A stretch of DNA of 64,000 bases. It comes from Emydura subglobosa. Lineage: Eukaryota > Chordata > Testudines > Chelidae. The stretch's first letter is position 1. Each line of letters opens with the position of its first letter. Where the stretch lies: NCBI GenBank assembly GCA_007922225.1, contig ML679941.1:59987079-60051078 (forward strand), in the 5' to 3' direction. The position numbers were made by a program, and so were the translations under genes. The notes beneath the pieces were generated by a model that saw only the letters and a list, made by a program, of their open reading frames with translations, had not been told where the DNA came from and made no database searches. Shown here one piece after another: positions 24,465 to 37,190 of the stretch.

Positions 24465-24753
24465 TAGGGCTACGGCTACACTGATGGCAGCAAATATGCC
24501 ATTGTCATATCGATTTCTCTGGATCGACTGAGTGGTCAGTGCAGACCCGCTCAGTCGATCCAAAAATCAAAGTACTAAGACCAGCTACACAAGTAGCATA
24601 GCTCTGCGTCAATTCCCATCAGCGCAACCTAGTACAGACAGAGCGCAGAAGAGAAGCTCAGCAGTCAATGGGAGTTACGCAAGTTTTTTGCGTACTTTGC
24701 GTAACTCCCGTCGACTGCCGCCGAATCTCACAGGTAAGTGTAGACAGGGCCTA
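24465..24753. mobile_element. Hairpin-rich non-autonomous DNA transposon (hAT-like MITE)
   Basis: The ends are inverted: TAGGGCTACGGCTACACT at the left and AGTGTAGACAGGGCCTA at the right. Inside are two hairpins. One pairs GGATCGACTGAG with CTCAGTCGATCC. The other, at 24669-24708, pairs GGGAGTTACGCA with TGCGTAACTCCC around a T-rich loop. There is no coding capacity. The 'GTGTAGAC...CCTA' end recurs at 61278, 54792 and 36702 in this window, so these are probably related families. The flanking 8 bases do not match, so the target duplication is not confirmed. Confidence 0.65.
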
Positions 24754-27559
24754 GCTTAGTATATTGCCAGCATGCCTTTCTGTGGTGCAGGAAACTGCTT
24801 TCAGTAGCAATCTCAGCAATTCTACACACCAACCTGGAAAGACTAAGCATGATGTGGAGCTCATGTAACTGGTCTCTGTTGAAGTGTAGCTGAGGTTAAA
24901 GAATGGATGATGGTGAAACGGAATGTTCTAGTCCAACAATTTGGCAACATTATGGAAATGCTGGCAGTCTTATGAGGTCCCATGCCTCTGCCTGGATTTA
25001 AATAGTGAGCTGAAAAGAAGAGGAAGAAGACAGCTCAGAATGATTTCATGGTTCCTGCTATATCAAAAGAGGAAGAAGAAATGTGTGAGACGCAGCACCG
25101 TGATATCTGAAGCCCCCTTTTCCACAAAGAAAAATATGCTGTACTTTTGCTTTGTTTATGTCCTTGTCAAAAAAAGAGAGGAGGAGCCTCTGCAGTGCTT
25201 GATATGAAATGTATTTATTAACGTATCATATTAGTATTTATTTATTTATAGTATTTATTAATGTATCACATTAGAGAATGATTAAGGCATTGTGTTATGT
25301 GATTTTTCTTTGCATCACTAATAAGGATGAGTCAATAAACAGTAAGTAGTAATGTGGTCAGGTAGCATATTTTAGGTACAGTAGATATTAAAATACAAGT
25401 TAATATGCTCTAAAAATTCAAGATGCATTGAGGCATGTAAAGACATCCTTTTTCTTCTCTCTTTCTCACTTAATTACTTTAAACACTCGAGGATAGGAAT
25501 CCAGTAGTAATTAGGAATTAGTGTGAGGAAGGCCTGCTTCACAAGTTAAGCTTTTCCACTATGACCCTTATTTATCTGAAGGGGAAAAGAACCTTACAGA
25601 CTGAGTTCTGTTCTAACCACAGTTGTATTTAATGTGCAGTTCCACAGCCATAGAATTTGCTGCATAAATCATCACCTGCTACATAAATTTGCTCCAGAAT
25701 CTAAGCTTTCATTTTAAACAAAAATTTCTAGCCTGTATGATCATCAGGGAAACCTTCCATATGTGAATCAAATGTAATCCAATGCAGGGCTATATCCTGG
25801 AGTCTTTAAACAGACAGCCTGAAACCAGGGGGTTGCAAATATATAGTACTATTCACAGTGTGAACTACATCTTAACAAAGGGACATGTGTTGTGGACGTT
25901 TTCATGTTTAATTTAAAAAAAATAATCAAACAACAACATCCCCCCATGTTTTAATATACTTGAAAGTGCTGCAGAATTTAGGTATAGCTTGCCAAAAAGT
26001 ACTCAGGGGCTCATAAACTAAAGCCACAATTCTTGGCTGCACTGCAGCAGCTTTGCACTGCAACATCTGCACAAAGCTGCTCTAAAGTGCTTAGCTAGCC
26101 ATGGCAGGATCTTTTTACCATAGGCAGATGCTCCAATGGCATATACTTGGCATAGCTAGTTCTATGCCACCTCTTCCTGGCTACTGGGCATGTGCTCTGG
26201 TAATCCCAGGCTGCTGTATTAGCCTCATGAACCCAGTGACAGTTGGCTTAAATTGGAGCTTTTCTCAGAGGGACCCAAAAGGGACTGAATCAATATACAT
26301 CTGGCCTGAGATTAGGATAATGCAATCCTGTGTTCAGCTGGGTGTTCTTGACTTTAGCTGGAGACAGGGACCTAAGACTCTGTGTAGCACTTTTAGGGCA
26401 AAATATTAATTTAATTGGACGTACATTTGAACTGAAAGATGAATATGGGTAGCACTATTTTACGGCTATAGAAAAAGTTGTGATTAGAATCATTTTAGTT
26501 GAAAGAGAACTCTGATGAGTCATATTCACCATCCTCACTGCATCATGACAGAATTGATTTCAGCCTAAAACATTCAGTATAAAAGGGTGTTCAGATCTGT
26601 CTTGAATATCTTCAGTTATGGTGACTGTACAGTTTTCCACTGTGTTTCATTACCTGAGTGCTGTAATTAAACATTTTCCCAATATCCCACCTACCTTTCC
26701 TATGTGTATTGGTATTATTACTAGTAGAGATTCATACATCTGAATGGTGCTTTATAAAATTATATGCAAACAGTGTCTCTGCACCAAATATCTTACATTT
26801 TAGACACAAACAATAGGATGATACAACAACTCAGGAAGGGGATAAGGAACGGGCGATCATGGGAAACAAGGCAATATGATAATCAGGTCTCTTGTGAGAG
26901 TAATGCACAGGTCTTGAGGGTTACACAGCTCTCTAGTACTGCTTAATTAAATACCATAGAAATGCTAAAAGATGTAACTGTGGGTTAGGTAGGAGTCTCA
27001 AAAATTTTTGCTGCTAGTTACAATTCAATCATCTTTAATTAGTGTTTAGTGATTTACATTGAATAGCACCACACTGGTTGCTGTAATTTTTAGTTTTATA
27101 AATTTTATTCAATACAACATGAAGAAAGCAGCATAAACCAACAACACGGAAACATGACAGCATAAATGGTCAGATTTTTAAAAGGCAGCCTCCATTTTTA
27201 ATATGAACAGTTAAGACTATTTGCATGGCTGACTATCTGATCGCACCATAGAAAGGACTGCAAGGTTAGATTCTTAACCTCTGTCTTCTGTTCTCCGACT
27301 CAGATGGAAGCACTTGTTTTTTTTATCAGAACTATGCTTTTTCTTAATTCAGATGCTATTGTCTTCAGCCAGCATCTCAAAATGGAAGACAGATTCATGA
27401 AAGGAGACTTTACTACAAAGTGGGGCATCCTTCACTTTGAGCTTTGAATTCTACAGCCCATTAGCTTTATTGCTGCCAGATTTTTCAGAGTTTCAGAGTT
27501 TGCTTTAGAGTTGCCATAGTTTTGCATTTCCTACTGATTGACCATACCTTTATTTTCAG

Positions 27560-27679
27560 GTACATGACAGATGGAGGGCTCAACCTGTATACAAGAAGTC
27601 TGAACCGAATACCAGACCTAGCTGCCTCTCGAGACGTCATCCAGAGAGGGGTGCATGATGTGACTGTGGATGCTGACAG
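27560..27679 (+). CDS. NAV3: Neuron navigator 3, internal exon (120 bp)
   Basis: The acceptor is TATTTTCAG before 27560 and the donor is GACAG|GTAATA after 27679. The first base completes the glycine of ...DDINSG. The exon reads YMTDGGLNLYTRSLNRIPDL and AASRDVIQRGVHDVTVDAD, ending two bases into a serine codon. NLYTRSLNRIPD with VIQRGVHDVTVDAD is the NAV3 form; NAV2 has a clearly different sequence here. Together with the previous exon this supplies the paired GYMSDG and GYMTDG motifs of NAV proteins. The next exon should begin by completing serine, followed by WDDSSS-type sequence. I could not find it in the remaining 36 kb. Confidence 0.95.
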
Positions 27680-30526
27680 GTAATAACCTTTTCTTTTTCC
27701 CAATTGGAGCATACAGACAAGGTCTCATCATCATTCACACCTGCCAGCCTTTCAAAGCATTTCATGAGTAGTAGTGAATGAAGGCAGGATTCATGGCTCA
27801 TTGGGATCTTAGCCCTCAGGTTTGAGAGGACATACCTAATGCAGCAGGGGAAAAAGTCTATCTGGGAACAAGAGTCTGTCAAGAAGAAAAGAACATGGAG
27901 GAAGAATCCATTTTGTGAGGATGGGGGAAGAATATCAAGGAGTCCAGAATGGGAGTGTAGTTTGGGAGTTAAGTGTCTTTAAATGGGACGTGATGATTTC
28001 TATGGTTAGTCCTGTAAACAAGGATACATCATAGGGAGAACAAAGAGAGTGGAACAGAGAGGTGGAAAGTGAGAAGCCAACAAAGGAAAATGGAGGGGAG
28101 GGGAAGGAGCAGAACTGGGGACAGGAAGCAATATATATAGGGCTCATTTGTTCCAGATGGCCGCCACCCTGCTTTTGGAGCAGCAGAATGCCCCAGGCGG
28201 AGCTCTAGTGTCAGCTCTCCTCAGCTCTCCATCCACTTTGTATCCCTCGGGATGCTAGAAGAAGGCAGGGACTGCAATTATAAGCAGCTTCTGTACAGGC
28301 AAACAAAAGGGAGAAGACTCCTTGCACCATCCTTTCCTTGTGCATCTGTGCAAAGTTCAGGCAGAGTCGGACCCAGCATGTACACCAGACGTTTGCTTGT
28401 GCCGGCCTCGCTTGGAAGAGGATCTTCTATCCTTGTTCCATTAGCCAAAAATGTATGTTTTTCAGAGATGGACTCAAGCCACCAAGTCTGGATCTAAATT
28501 CATAACCCAATTTTTGCAGAGCTCAGGGCTGTTCAAATCTGGGATTTTAGTCCAGACCATCACAGGGATAAGCTCCAGCTGCAGAGTTTGGCAGTGTTAA
28601 GAAATCAGGGTGTGGCTTTTGTCCATCTTTTTTAAATCAAGTTTCACTTTAGGGGAAAAAACAGAGGTTTTATCAAGGAGAGGAAAAGATTCACAAACTT
28701 GTACTGGTTTTGCAAACCCAGCAAATTAGTTGAAGCAGCTCCCATGACTTCCAACTCTATAAAATTAGTCCATTCTTAAGCTTTATGATTATTTATAATT
28801 TCCTAAATTGTCTGAGGAAAACATGTTCATCATGCAAGGTTCATACAGTCTGAATTAGTCAAACAGTACATATAATGTACCAGATTACAAGAAGATGGTT
28901 TTAATCTGGAGATGCAATTACTTTCTTTAAATCCTTTTATTTTGTTAATGGATTAACATGGATAGACTTTGCCAAAGAAGTCTATTTTAGAGAGGACTTA
29001 AGAGAGGTTAGTTCTTTGGTATGAAAGGGAATGAAGGGATTTACAGCAATGAAGAAGGTGCAAAGGAGGAGGAGAAAATGAGAGATGAGATGTAGTCAAG
29101 ATGGAGTTGTGTGGAGCCTTGACGATGAGAAGAAGAATCTTAAATTTCATGTATAAGAAAAAGGGTGGAGAGTTTGGAAGATGGGAGAGACGGGATCAGA
29201 GTACAAAATGACTTTAGCATTAAGTATTCAAAATTGCTAGAGATGAACCCACAGTGCAGATATCGATTGCAAAACACCCAAAATTTCAGAAGTAATCTGA
29301 CCCAGGGTTTTAGCTCAAATCCATTACAGAGGGACGGGACGGCTCTTCAGAGCCTCCTCGCTTTCCAAGCTCTGGACTCCAGTCTGGGATTTTGGTTTGT
29401 GAACACCACGAGAAATTTTCTTTCAGAATATATGCATGGATGTCTTTTATATACCATTTATGTACACATGTAGATGCCATTTATGTACATAAATATTTTG
29501 CAAGTGTATTTTACTGGGGGGACTGGCAGCACCTCCTGTTATTGAGGTTGCCAGACATTTGCCGATATAAAGACTATTTACAGTTGCTTAAAATTGCCTG
29601 TTTGCCAAATTTTAACCATTTGGACTGAAAACATTGTTTTAACCGTGTTAAAAATTATGGTAATTTTTTCTTTTAAAAACTCTAGGACTCATTTAGTGCA
29701 CAGAGTCAGTCTGCTCTGGGGATGAACCAGGGTTATGTAGTAAAGAAGACTGTTTGTAAGACCCCTGTTTTATTTGTGATAGAGATTGGAAGATATCTAG
29801 TGAATGATGCAGGGGATTTCAGGGCGACAAAGGAAAGTCTCATGGTCAAGGCACTTGAATGCTGCTTTGGAGAACTGGATTCTATCTCTGCACTCCCGTA
29901 GTGTAGTTATGTGATGCTAAGCAAGTCATTTAAACCACAGTTTTCATAGGTGGCCACTGTTTGTATGTTCTTCATTTTCTGGGTGCCTGACTTGATACTC
30001 TGGGGTTTGATTTGCAGAAGTGCTCAGCACTCACAACTGAAGTCAAGGTGAGCTGCTCCTAGGTATCTGAAATTGGGAACACAAAACTAGTGAAAATTTT
30101 TACCTAAATCTCTATGTGCCTCAGTTCCACATCTGTAAAATGGGGATAATACTGTCCCTTCTCCTCACAGATGTGAAGAGAAATGAACTTGTTCATGAAA
30201 CATTCAGATACTATAGTGATTTGTACCATAGAAAAGCCCATGGAGAAATTAATAATTCTATCTTCAGAGCAGGGTTTGAATAGTACACAGTAAATAAGTA
30301 AACAGATCATAAAGTAAGCTATATTCTTCCAGAGCACTAAATGAGACAGCAGTTCTGTGGAAAAAATAGTAAGTGGTAATGTAATTAAAGATAATATCAT
30401 AATGTATACGCACAAGGGGACTGAATTAAGATTGCTGGACTTTGCAACTTTAATAATTGTCCTCTAACATAGTTTTTTTGCATGTATTTTAAATATATGC
30501 TATGCCACCATGCAGAATGAGAATAT
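27680..30526 (+). other. NAV3: Start of very long NAV3 intron
   Basis: Intron after the 27560 exon. A piece at about 29010-29225 (GAAGGTGCAAAGGAGGAGG, GGAGTTGTGTGGAGCCTTGA) resembles old LINE untranslated sequence, and a MIR-like piece follows at 29851-30245. No coding exon is seen; the 102-codon frame at 29165-29473 crosses repeat-like sequence. Confidence 0.6.
29851..30245 (+). repeat. MIR/CORE-SINE-like repeat, interrupted
   Basis: The left part has 'GATGCTAAGCAAGTCATTTAA' type sequence. The right part has CCTCAGTTCCACATCTGTAA and AATGGGGATAATACTG, the two recognisable halves of MIR. About 170 unrelated bases separate them, so it is either interrupted or two fragments. Confidence 0.45.
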
Positions 30527-30846
30527 TCCAGAAAGGATGGAACTAGGCTGTTCTCAGTGGTGGCAGATGAAAGAACAAGAAGCAATGGTCTCAAGCTGCA
30601 GTGGGAGAAGTCTAGGTTGGATATTAGGAAAATCTTTTTCACTAGGAGGGTGGTGAAGTACTGGAATGGGCTACCTAGGGTGGTGGTGGAATCTCCATCG
30701 TTAGAGGTTTTTAAGGCCTGGCTTGACAAAGCCCTGGTTGGAATGATTTAGTTGAGGTTGGTCCTGCTTTGAGCAGGGAGTTGGACTAGATGACCTCCTG
30801 AGGTCCCTTCCATCCCTAATCTTCTTTGCTTCTATTATTCTATTAT
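30527..30846 (+). mobile_element. CR1 LINE 3' fragment (C-terminus of ORF2 + 3' end)
   Basis: The + strand encodes [20 protein letters not shown] and then [20 protein letters not shown], the C-terminal tail of CR1 ORF2. This is followed by the CR1 3' untranslated end (GACTAGATGACCTCCTGAGG) and the octamer-like tail TCTATTATTCTATT. It is 5'-truncated with one open stretch of 64 codons. It belongs to the same subfamily as the minus-strand copy at 57106-58440. Confidence 0.9.
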
Positions 30847-33800
30847 TTTGAAGTGCCAAATACTGTTGTTTGTTTTTATGAGTTCAGGTGACCACAAAAC
30901 TCATGTTTGCCAAAATGAAGCTGATGCACGAGAGAGCTGTATTAGATCATTCTAAAGAAATGAAAGTAAATTATTGTGCATTTCAACAAAATGCACTGTA
31001 CTTATAGTATGAAAGTGGAAAAAGCAATGCAAAGATTGGTGTGATCCTTGCTTTGATTGGTGGGCTGGAGTTCCATATTTTATAATAGCTGCTGTATTTA
31101 CAGTTTTATTTTATCCTCAAGTAGAGCTGTGGATATTACTTTTACACCCTGAGGGAGAAAGCGGTTTTATATTAAGATACAGCTTACCTCTGGCATGCTA
31201 CACTTTCATGTGGGAGGTCTATATTCCTGTATATCTGCTCTTTGGGGTTATGAAGGACATATATATGCTCTTTAAGGGAGAGTAAAGTACCAGTTGCTTT
31301 GCCATAATGCATCTTTCATGATGGTATTGGCATGATACTCTTGTTCCTGCCCATTTAGCTAGAAAGCACTTCATTGGCAGCTGTGTGGAGAGAAAATATC
31401 TGATATTACTGTGTAGATAGATATTTTACATTTAGCATGCTTTCAGGGAGTGCTTTTTCTATATTCTCTCCATTACTACAGCCAACACACTTTTTTTGAC
31501 AGTGCCTCCATGTTCTTGATGGAAATTGCATTTGGGCTTTCTCTGACACCCTTATAATCCTTGTATCCTTTATGACTTTTTCTATTCTTCAGCTGGCAGC
31601 CTTGTGGGCTAGTGGTTACTCTTGGGGAAAATGGCAGTTTTGATAGATGCATGCTCTGATTCTGGGTCTGGTTTTCCTCTCATATACACATGGCTAAGTC
31701 AGGACTAACGCCACTGATGTCAGTCTGGGTACAATGGTGTAAGAAGAGGAGATTCAGGCCCACCGTGTTAATGACTGCAACTAATAAGCAACTACAGCTG
31801 GCATCTGCCTCTTTCCCTGAGAGTCCCAGAGAAACAAGTAATGAAGGAATGTTCCTCTTGTGGAAGCCAAGCATGTAAGAGTTCTTTCTAAATAACTTGC
31901 AAGTTGTTCAGAACATGACGACAATAAAAGTTTAAATACATTAACATCAAATATGTCTGCCAGAGTTCAAGTGTTGCTTATATAATGCTATAAACACAAA
32001 GCTCTCAAAAGATTCATTGTAGCAGGTCATTCCACTGAAAAATTCTTAACAGTTCAGAGAAATGGATGAAAAGACATTGGAAGCAGCAGAATTGGTTCTT
32101 GTATTGTATATTGTCTTACTTGGACACTTTTTGAATCTAAAGTCCCATTTGGATGGCATTTCTGTTGTATTGCCTGAGGAACAAGCAAAGTTCCAGCTTG
32201 AGCAGATGGATCTTTTGAAGTGGGTGTGTGTTTGTGTGTAGCTGGTGGTCCTTCATGATGGAATTTTATTTTTATTTATCATCCCATTCTTCTACCCCGC
32301 ACTCTAGTGGTTTCCCTCTGGGATTCACTATGAGAAAATTGGAGGAGCATTCTTCCAGTTAGAACCCTTTTTGGAAGTAATATAAACTAAAGCAGGTTAG
32401 ATGTAACAACAGAATTAATTCACTCCCAGGAAAGTAGAAAAGCAATTTACAAGTGAGTGATAGTGATTTGCAAGTCATTCTGTGTAGCCAGAAAATAAAA
32501 AAGCTCTAATGTAGCTAAATCCAATCCTGTTATAAGTGGATGTAGCTCCATTGAAGTCAATCAAGTTGTTTCCACATATCCCAGGACAGAATTTGGCTCA
32601 CTGTATCAAAAAGCTATGACATTTTCCTTACTTCCACACCAATCAGCAGAAGTGGCTCACCCCATCGTTTCTTCCTCCAGCACTATCTTTAACTTTATCC
32701 TTTCTCAGTAACGTGCCAGACCACAGGCCCAGCATTCCATTTCTCTACATTTTATATATGGGAATCTCTCCATAAATTAAGCCATGTGATTGAGTTCATG
32801 TCCAAAAAGTTAAGTGGCTGGTTCTTTGTGAATGTACCTTTTGTGTGCCTTGGTCACTACCCAGCTCAAATGCATTTTTATTGCACTGGGCTTGACATGA
32901 ATCCCTTTTCACTTGGTTTCAGCGTTCTTATGTTTAGGGCTTCCTTAAAATGCTGGTACCATCTGTTACTTGTGCAGAGGATTTGGCAGTCATTTTGCAC
33001 TCAGCTCAGGCTGCCCTTTTGTTTGTTCTCAGCCAAACCATAATCACCATAATACATTATTAATTATGATTATAATAAAATAATTCCAGATTTTGCCTGC
33101 AGTTTATTAACTAACTTCCTGCCTGGCTGACTATGAGTCTTTCCCAGTATTTGTTTGAGGAGATGGATGTTGAGTAGGAATATTGTATTTTCTCAAAGAA
33201 GTTTGGAGGATTGAACCGTGAACCCAGTTTCACAACATACTGTACTGTTAGGAGTCAAAAGGTTTTAAAAGGATTATGAATGATGATTTAACATTTTAGT
33301 AGATTACATGGGCTGTTTTTACCCCCCTCATTTTCAAATTTGTGGTCATTACATTGAAATCATTTGTATGGAATATCAAATATTTGGAATTTTACTCGTT
33401 GAACTATTTGTCTACACATAGGTGTGCTGTATACTGTAAAAGTCATCTGCATGCCCAGACACTCTTGCTTGTCCTCTGTATTTCAGTCCTATAACCATTC
33501 TGTGCCTTCTTCCTCTTCTTCTTTCTATTGATTAGTACTAGTGTGATTACTGTATCACTGTTCTCTCATATTAACACTATATATTAACACTATAAATTTT
33601 GCCTGGTCATTTAACCCCTTCACTACCTTTGGTGGTTGTAAACTCTATGCCATTAATAAACATAATCACACCATTTATGTGAAATAACAGATAAGTAAAT
33701 CAGTGAATAAATGTCTGGTTTTTGCCCAATCCAACAGGCCTTACTTAGGCAAAACTGGGAACTTTACCAACTGAGAATCTGCTGCTCTTTGCAGTGCAGT

Positions 33801-36701
33801 GCTTGACATCCCTTTGCTGCAACTGCCTTCATCACAGAGTGCATCTGGCACAAAACAAAAAATCATGACATCACTTTTAAAAATTGGTATGATTTACCAG
33901 ATCATGTGACCTGCTTTCATAATTTTTTCATGGCTGTGATTTTGTAATATACTATATATCCTAAGGTCACAGTAACAGTGAAATAACCTCAGTACTCTTG
34001 TTGTTATTACACTGATATCTCTGGAAAACATAATTAAAGAATCTATCTTCTGGTACAATTTAGATATAAAACTTTGTTTTTACTGTTGTTGCTTTCTTCA
34101 CCAGTTTTAATCTTCCATAATTTCTCTTAACTTCTGTTACTGTTAACATCTCCCACTATTTGCTTTCATTTTTTTCAAATCATCTTGCTTTTCCATAATC
34201 CCAGTTATAAATCCTTACTCATTTTGGCATCCATTGTTGCTTTGCTATCAAAAAAAAATCTCAGAAGTATCTTTTTCAATACATATTTTAGAGTTTTTTT
34301 ATTGTATTTCTGTAAGCCAACAGTGTTAAACTAAATTATATAAAATATACCTATGTTTATATACATCCATGCCAGTTAGATAAATCCTGTCAAATCAGTG
34401 CTGTTGATTTATTTCGACACCTTTAATTATTAAGCATACATGACCCTTTGTGGATGGATGTATATTCTAAAAGGCCATAAATTAAGCTTGAAAGCTTGTC
34501 CCTTCCACCAACAGAAGTTGGTCCAGTAAAATGTACCACCTACTTTGTCTCTGTCATATCCTGAGACCAGCACAGCTACAACAACACTGCAAACATAAAT
34601 CAATAGTAAGTTTTATTTTAGCATTTGCAAAAAAAATATTAATTTAGAAAGGACATTTTACTTTGATTGGATGTTACTGTGGCCTGGGTCATATTTTCAA
34701 AAGCAAGAACCTGGTTTATATAAGTAAAATAAAGCCACCTGCCTTTGATCTCATCCTTGTGAGATTCTGCTCTTCCTGCTTTAAATTTCTATAGCAATCC
34801 ACAGAAACATGAACCAAAATATTAAATATTTAAGCTCTTATTAAAATCAATGACATAAACAATGTTGTTGTTTTGTCAGAAGTATGTTCAACTGTCACAG
34901 TCCGGCAACATGATGTCTGCTGACATTGAGCTTATATAAGGAAATTACACTGGAAAGGAAAGAAAAGTGCATGGCAGATGTTTAGCTCAAAAGAGGAACG
35001 AGCTGCAAGTGATTATTTATGGAAAATGAATAACAACTGAAGTTTTCTCTTTCTCTGTTTTTGTTCAATAGTAGCAGAAAGAGACAAGATCAGTTAATTT
35101 GCTGGTTCAACTTTGTGAAAGTGGCATCTATGGAAGTAGCTTTTGAGTCTTCTGCAAAGAGTGGAAGTGAATTTGGTTTTCATATGATGCTAAATGGGCT
35201 AAACCATTTAACTTATTGTAGGGATCATTAACATGAGGAGCATCCATTTGCAGTTGATCCATTGTACATTCTCTTTAATCTACCCTTACAGCGTGGGTGG
35301 TATGGACATATTTATTAGTGTCATATGCATTCTATCTGCATTCTTCATTTCTGCTTAACTCAATGTTTGTTTTAAATAGTTATAAATTATTTGCAGTGGG
35401 CCTGGATTTCATTATATTTTAACAAATTGCATTCAGGAAGAATGTAGATGGGATTGTTCTAAGTGTAGCCTATTATTTCTAAGGAGAATATCAGTATGCA
35501 TGATGAAGACTCTCTCAGACATGCAGAATGTTTGAATACACCTTCAGTAGCAGCATCTTTCTGGTCCACTACTGTAACTAATTACTAATGGGAAAGAATG
35601 ATATATTGTCTGTCTTTAATTAGAAGAATGAGATGTGAGCAAGCTTTTGACTGCTCACAAGAACACCCCAGGATTCATTATATAAAGATTTAATTTGACT
35701 CTCTTTTGTGTAGTTGCATTTGATTCCAAAAGCCAGGGAAAACACTATATTCTGTAAACTGATTTGGTTTCACTGATGACTTGGGGAGCTGGCCTTGCTT
35801 TGATGATTGTCTTCTGCTGTTCTGTCACTAATGGATAGTTATACTGGCGCATACCCTAAAATAACTCAAACTGAGATCACAGCTCTGAAAGATTACAAAA
35901 ATGATCTGTTATAGACAGTTACTTTGCTAGCCCCTTGTAAAAATTGGGGAGGGGGAGCTTTTCAGGGTTTACTCTGTGGGATACAATAGTATCTGCCCAA
36001 AGAATGGATCACCAACCCTACCCTACCCTGCCCTTTGCTCTACTTCGGCTTAGATATTGATAATCCTCAGAGATACCGGCTTCCTCTTAGGGAAAAATAT
36101 TCTGATTATTAAAACAAAATGTCATGCTCTTCTGCCTTAAAAGCCATTTATTTAAGAACTGCTTATGTATTGAGTGACTGCATACAAAACATAAATAAAC
36201 ATGTGCATGTTTGGCAGGCAGGGAAAACACCATTGCATGACTGTTGAAATTAACCTCTTCAAAGGAAGTAGCTTTATTCAAAACACTGGAAATCTCTTTC
36301 CTGGATTTTTTGGCTAGAAATCAGTTTCTTGGAATATTTTGCATTTGGCAGCTTAAGCAGAATTCACAAGTGATGGGAAATTCTGAGTAAAACGAAGGGT
36401 CAGATCATGGCCCATCCTGCACACCCATGTCGGGGGAGGTAGAAAGGGACATAAGGCTCCCTTGAGACAGCAACCTATGTTATGCTGTACAGCTGCCACT
36501 CCCCTCACCACCGCCCCCTCCCTCCCCCCCGGCCCTTGCATGTGCATGAGGAGTAGGTAGGGATAGAAAATAGGTGGAGCCCTAATAATGTCCCTCCAAC
36601 ACATTGGACTAGGGCTAGGACATTGGAGGATGTGCATTACTCTGAGCATAGGGCTGTCCCTGCCGGAGCAGGGGTGGAACTGAAAGGCAGGTTGTGACTC
36701 T
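30847..36701 (+). other. NAV3: NAV3 long intron, mostly unique AT-rich sequence
   Basis: About 5.9 kb of AT-rich intron. It contains one interspersed repeat at 34478-34592 and a weak palindromic remnant near 32519-32595. A GC-richer patch at about 36400-36560 has C-runs. No exon or RNA gene is seen. Confidence 0.6.
34478..34592 (+). repeat. Unclassified amniote interspersed repeat
   Basis: Carries AAGCTTGAAAGCTTGTCCCT, then ACAGAAGTTGGTCCAGTAAA and ACCAGCACAGCTACAACAAC. I recognise this combination as a repeat that recurs in reptile and other amniote introns, but I cannot name its class. Confidence 0.5.
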
Positions 36702-37190
36702 TTGGCTATGTCTGCACGGCACGCCATTGGGATTGTCGTGTAGCATATGTGTAGATACACACCGCAGTGCAAGGCAGGCTGTGTAGCTACAGGTGTCAGT
36801 GAAAGGCTCTGGCAGAGGGGAGGCAGGGGTGGAAAGTCTTCAGCAGCTCCCCACTGCCAGAGCCTCTGCCCGTTGCCAGAGCTTTTCCCTGCTGAGGGGA
36901 AAGGCTCCAGCAACATGGAGCTGAAAGAGCCTTTCCCCACCGTTGAAGCCTTTCCTGCCTGCTGGAGTCTTTCACTGCTAAAAGTAGCAGTGTAGTTGGA
37001 GAGGCATGGTTTGGGCAAGTAGAGAGCAATATATAGTATGTACATACCCATATCCTTCAGGCGTATCTTTACTCTATCACCTCAGCCGTTACCTCATGGT
37101 CTACACTGCTATTTATACCCATGCTAGGGTGGCTACATGGTTATGAACATTATGCCCTGCCAAAAGAAATGTGCAGTGTAGACATACTCC
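36702..37190. mobile_element. Non-autonomous hAT-like element (~490 bp)
   Basis: The left end GGCTATGTCTGCACGGC and the right end GTGCAGTGTAGACATACTCC are imperfect inverted repeats. The interior is GC-rich with repeated CTCTGGCAGAG/GCCAGAGC words. A 232-codon minus-strand frame (36353-37051) crosses its left edge and shows no domain; I treat it as chance. No matching target duplication was found. Confidence 0.5.

Larger units (their letters stand above)
22458..27559 (+). other. NAV3: NAV3 intron (5.1 kb)
   Basis: Intron between the 22074 and 27560 exons. It holds a 22-A run at 23152-23173, a GC-rich block at 23862-24464 and a hairpin-rich MITE at 24465-24753, listed separately. Tandem-like 'GTATTTATTA' phrases lie near 25210-25265. 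The remainder is AT-rich with nothing recognisable; short frames near 26101-26409 have no protein-like features. Confidence 0.65.

Noticed and set aside
36353..37051. 232-codon minus frame
   Set aside because: It crosses the edge of a MITE and has low-complexity composition and no recognisable domain.
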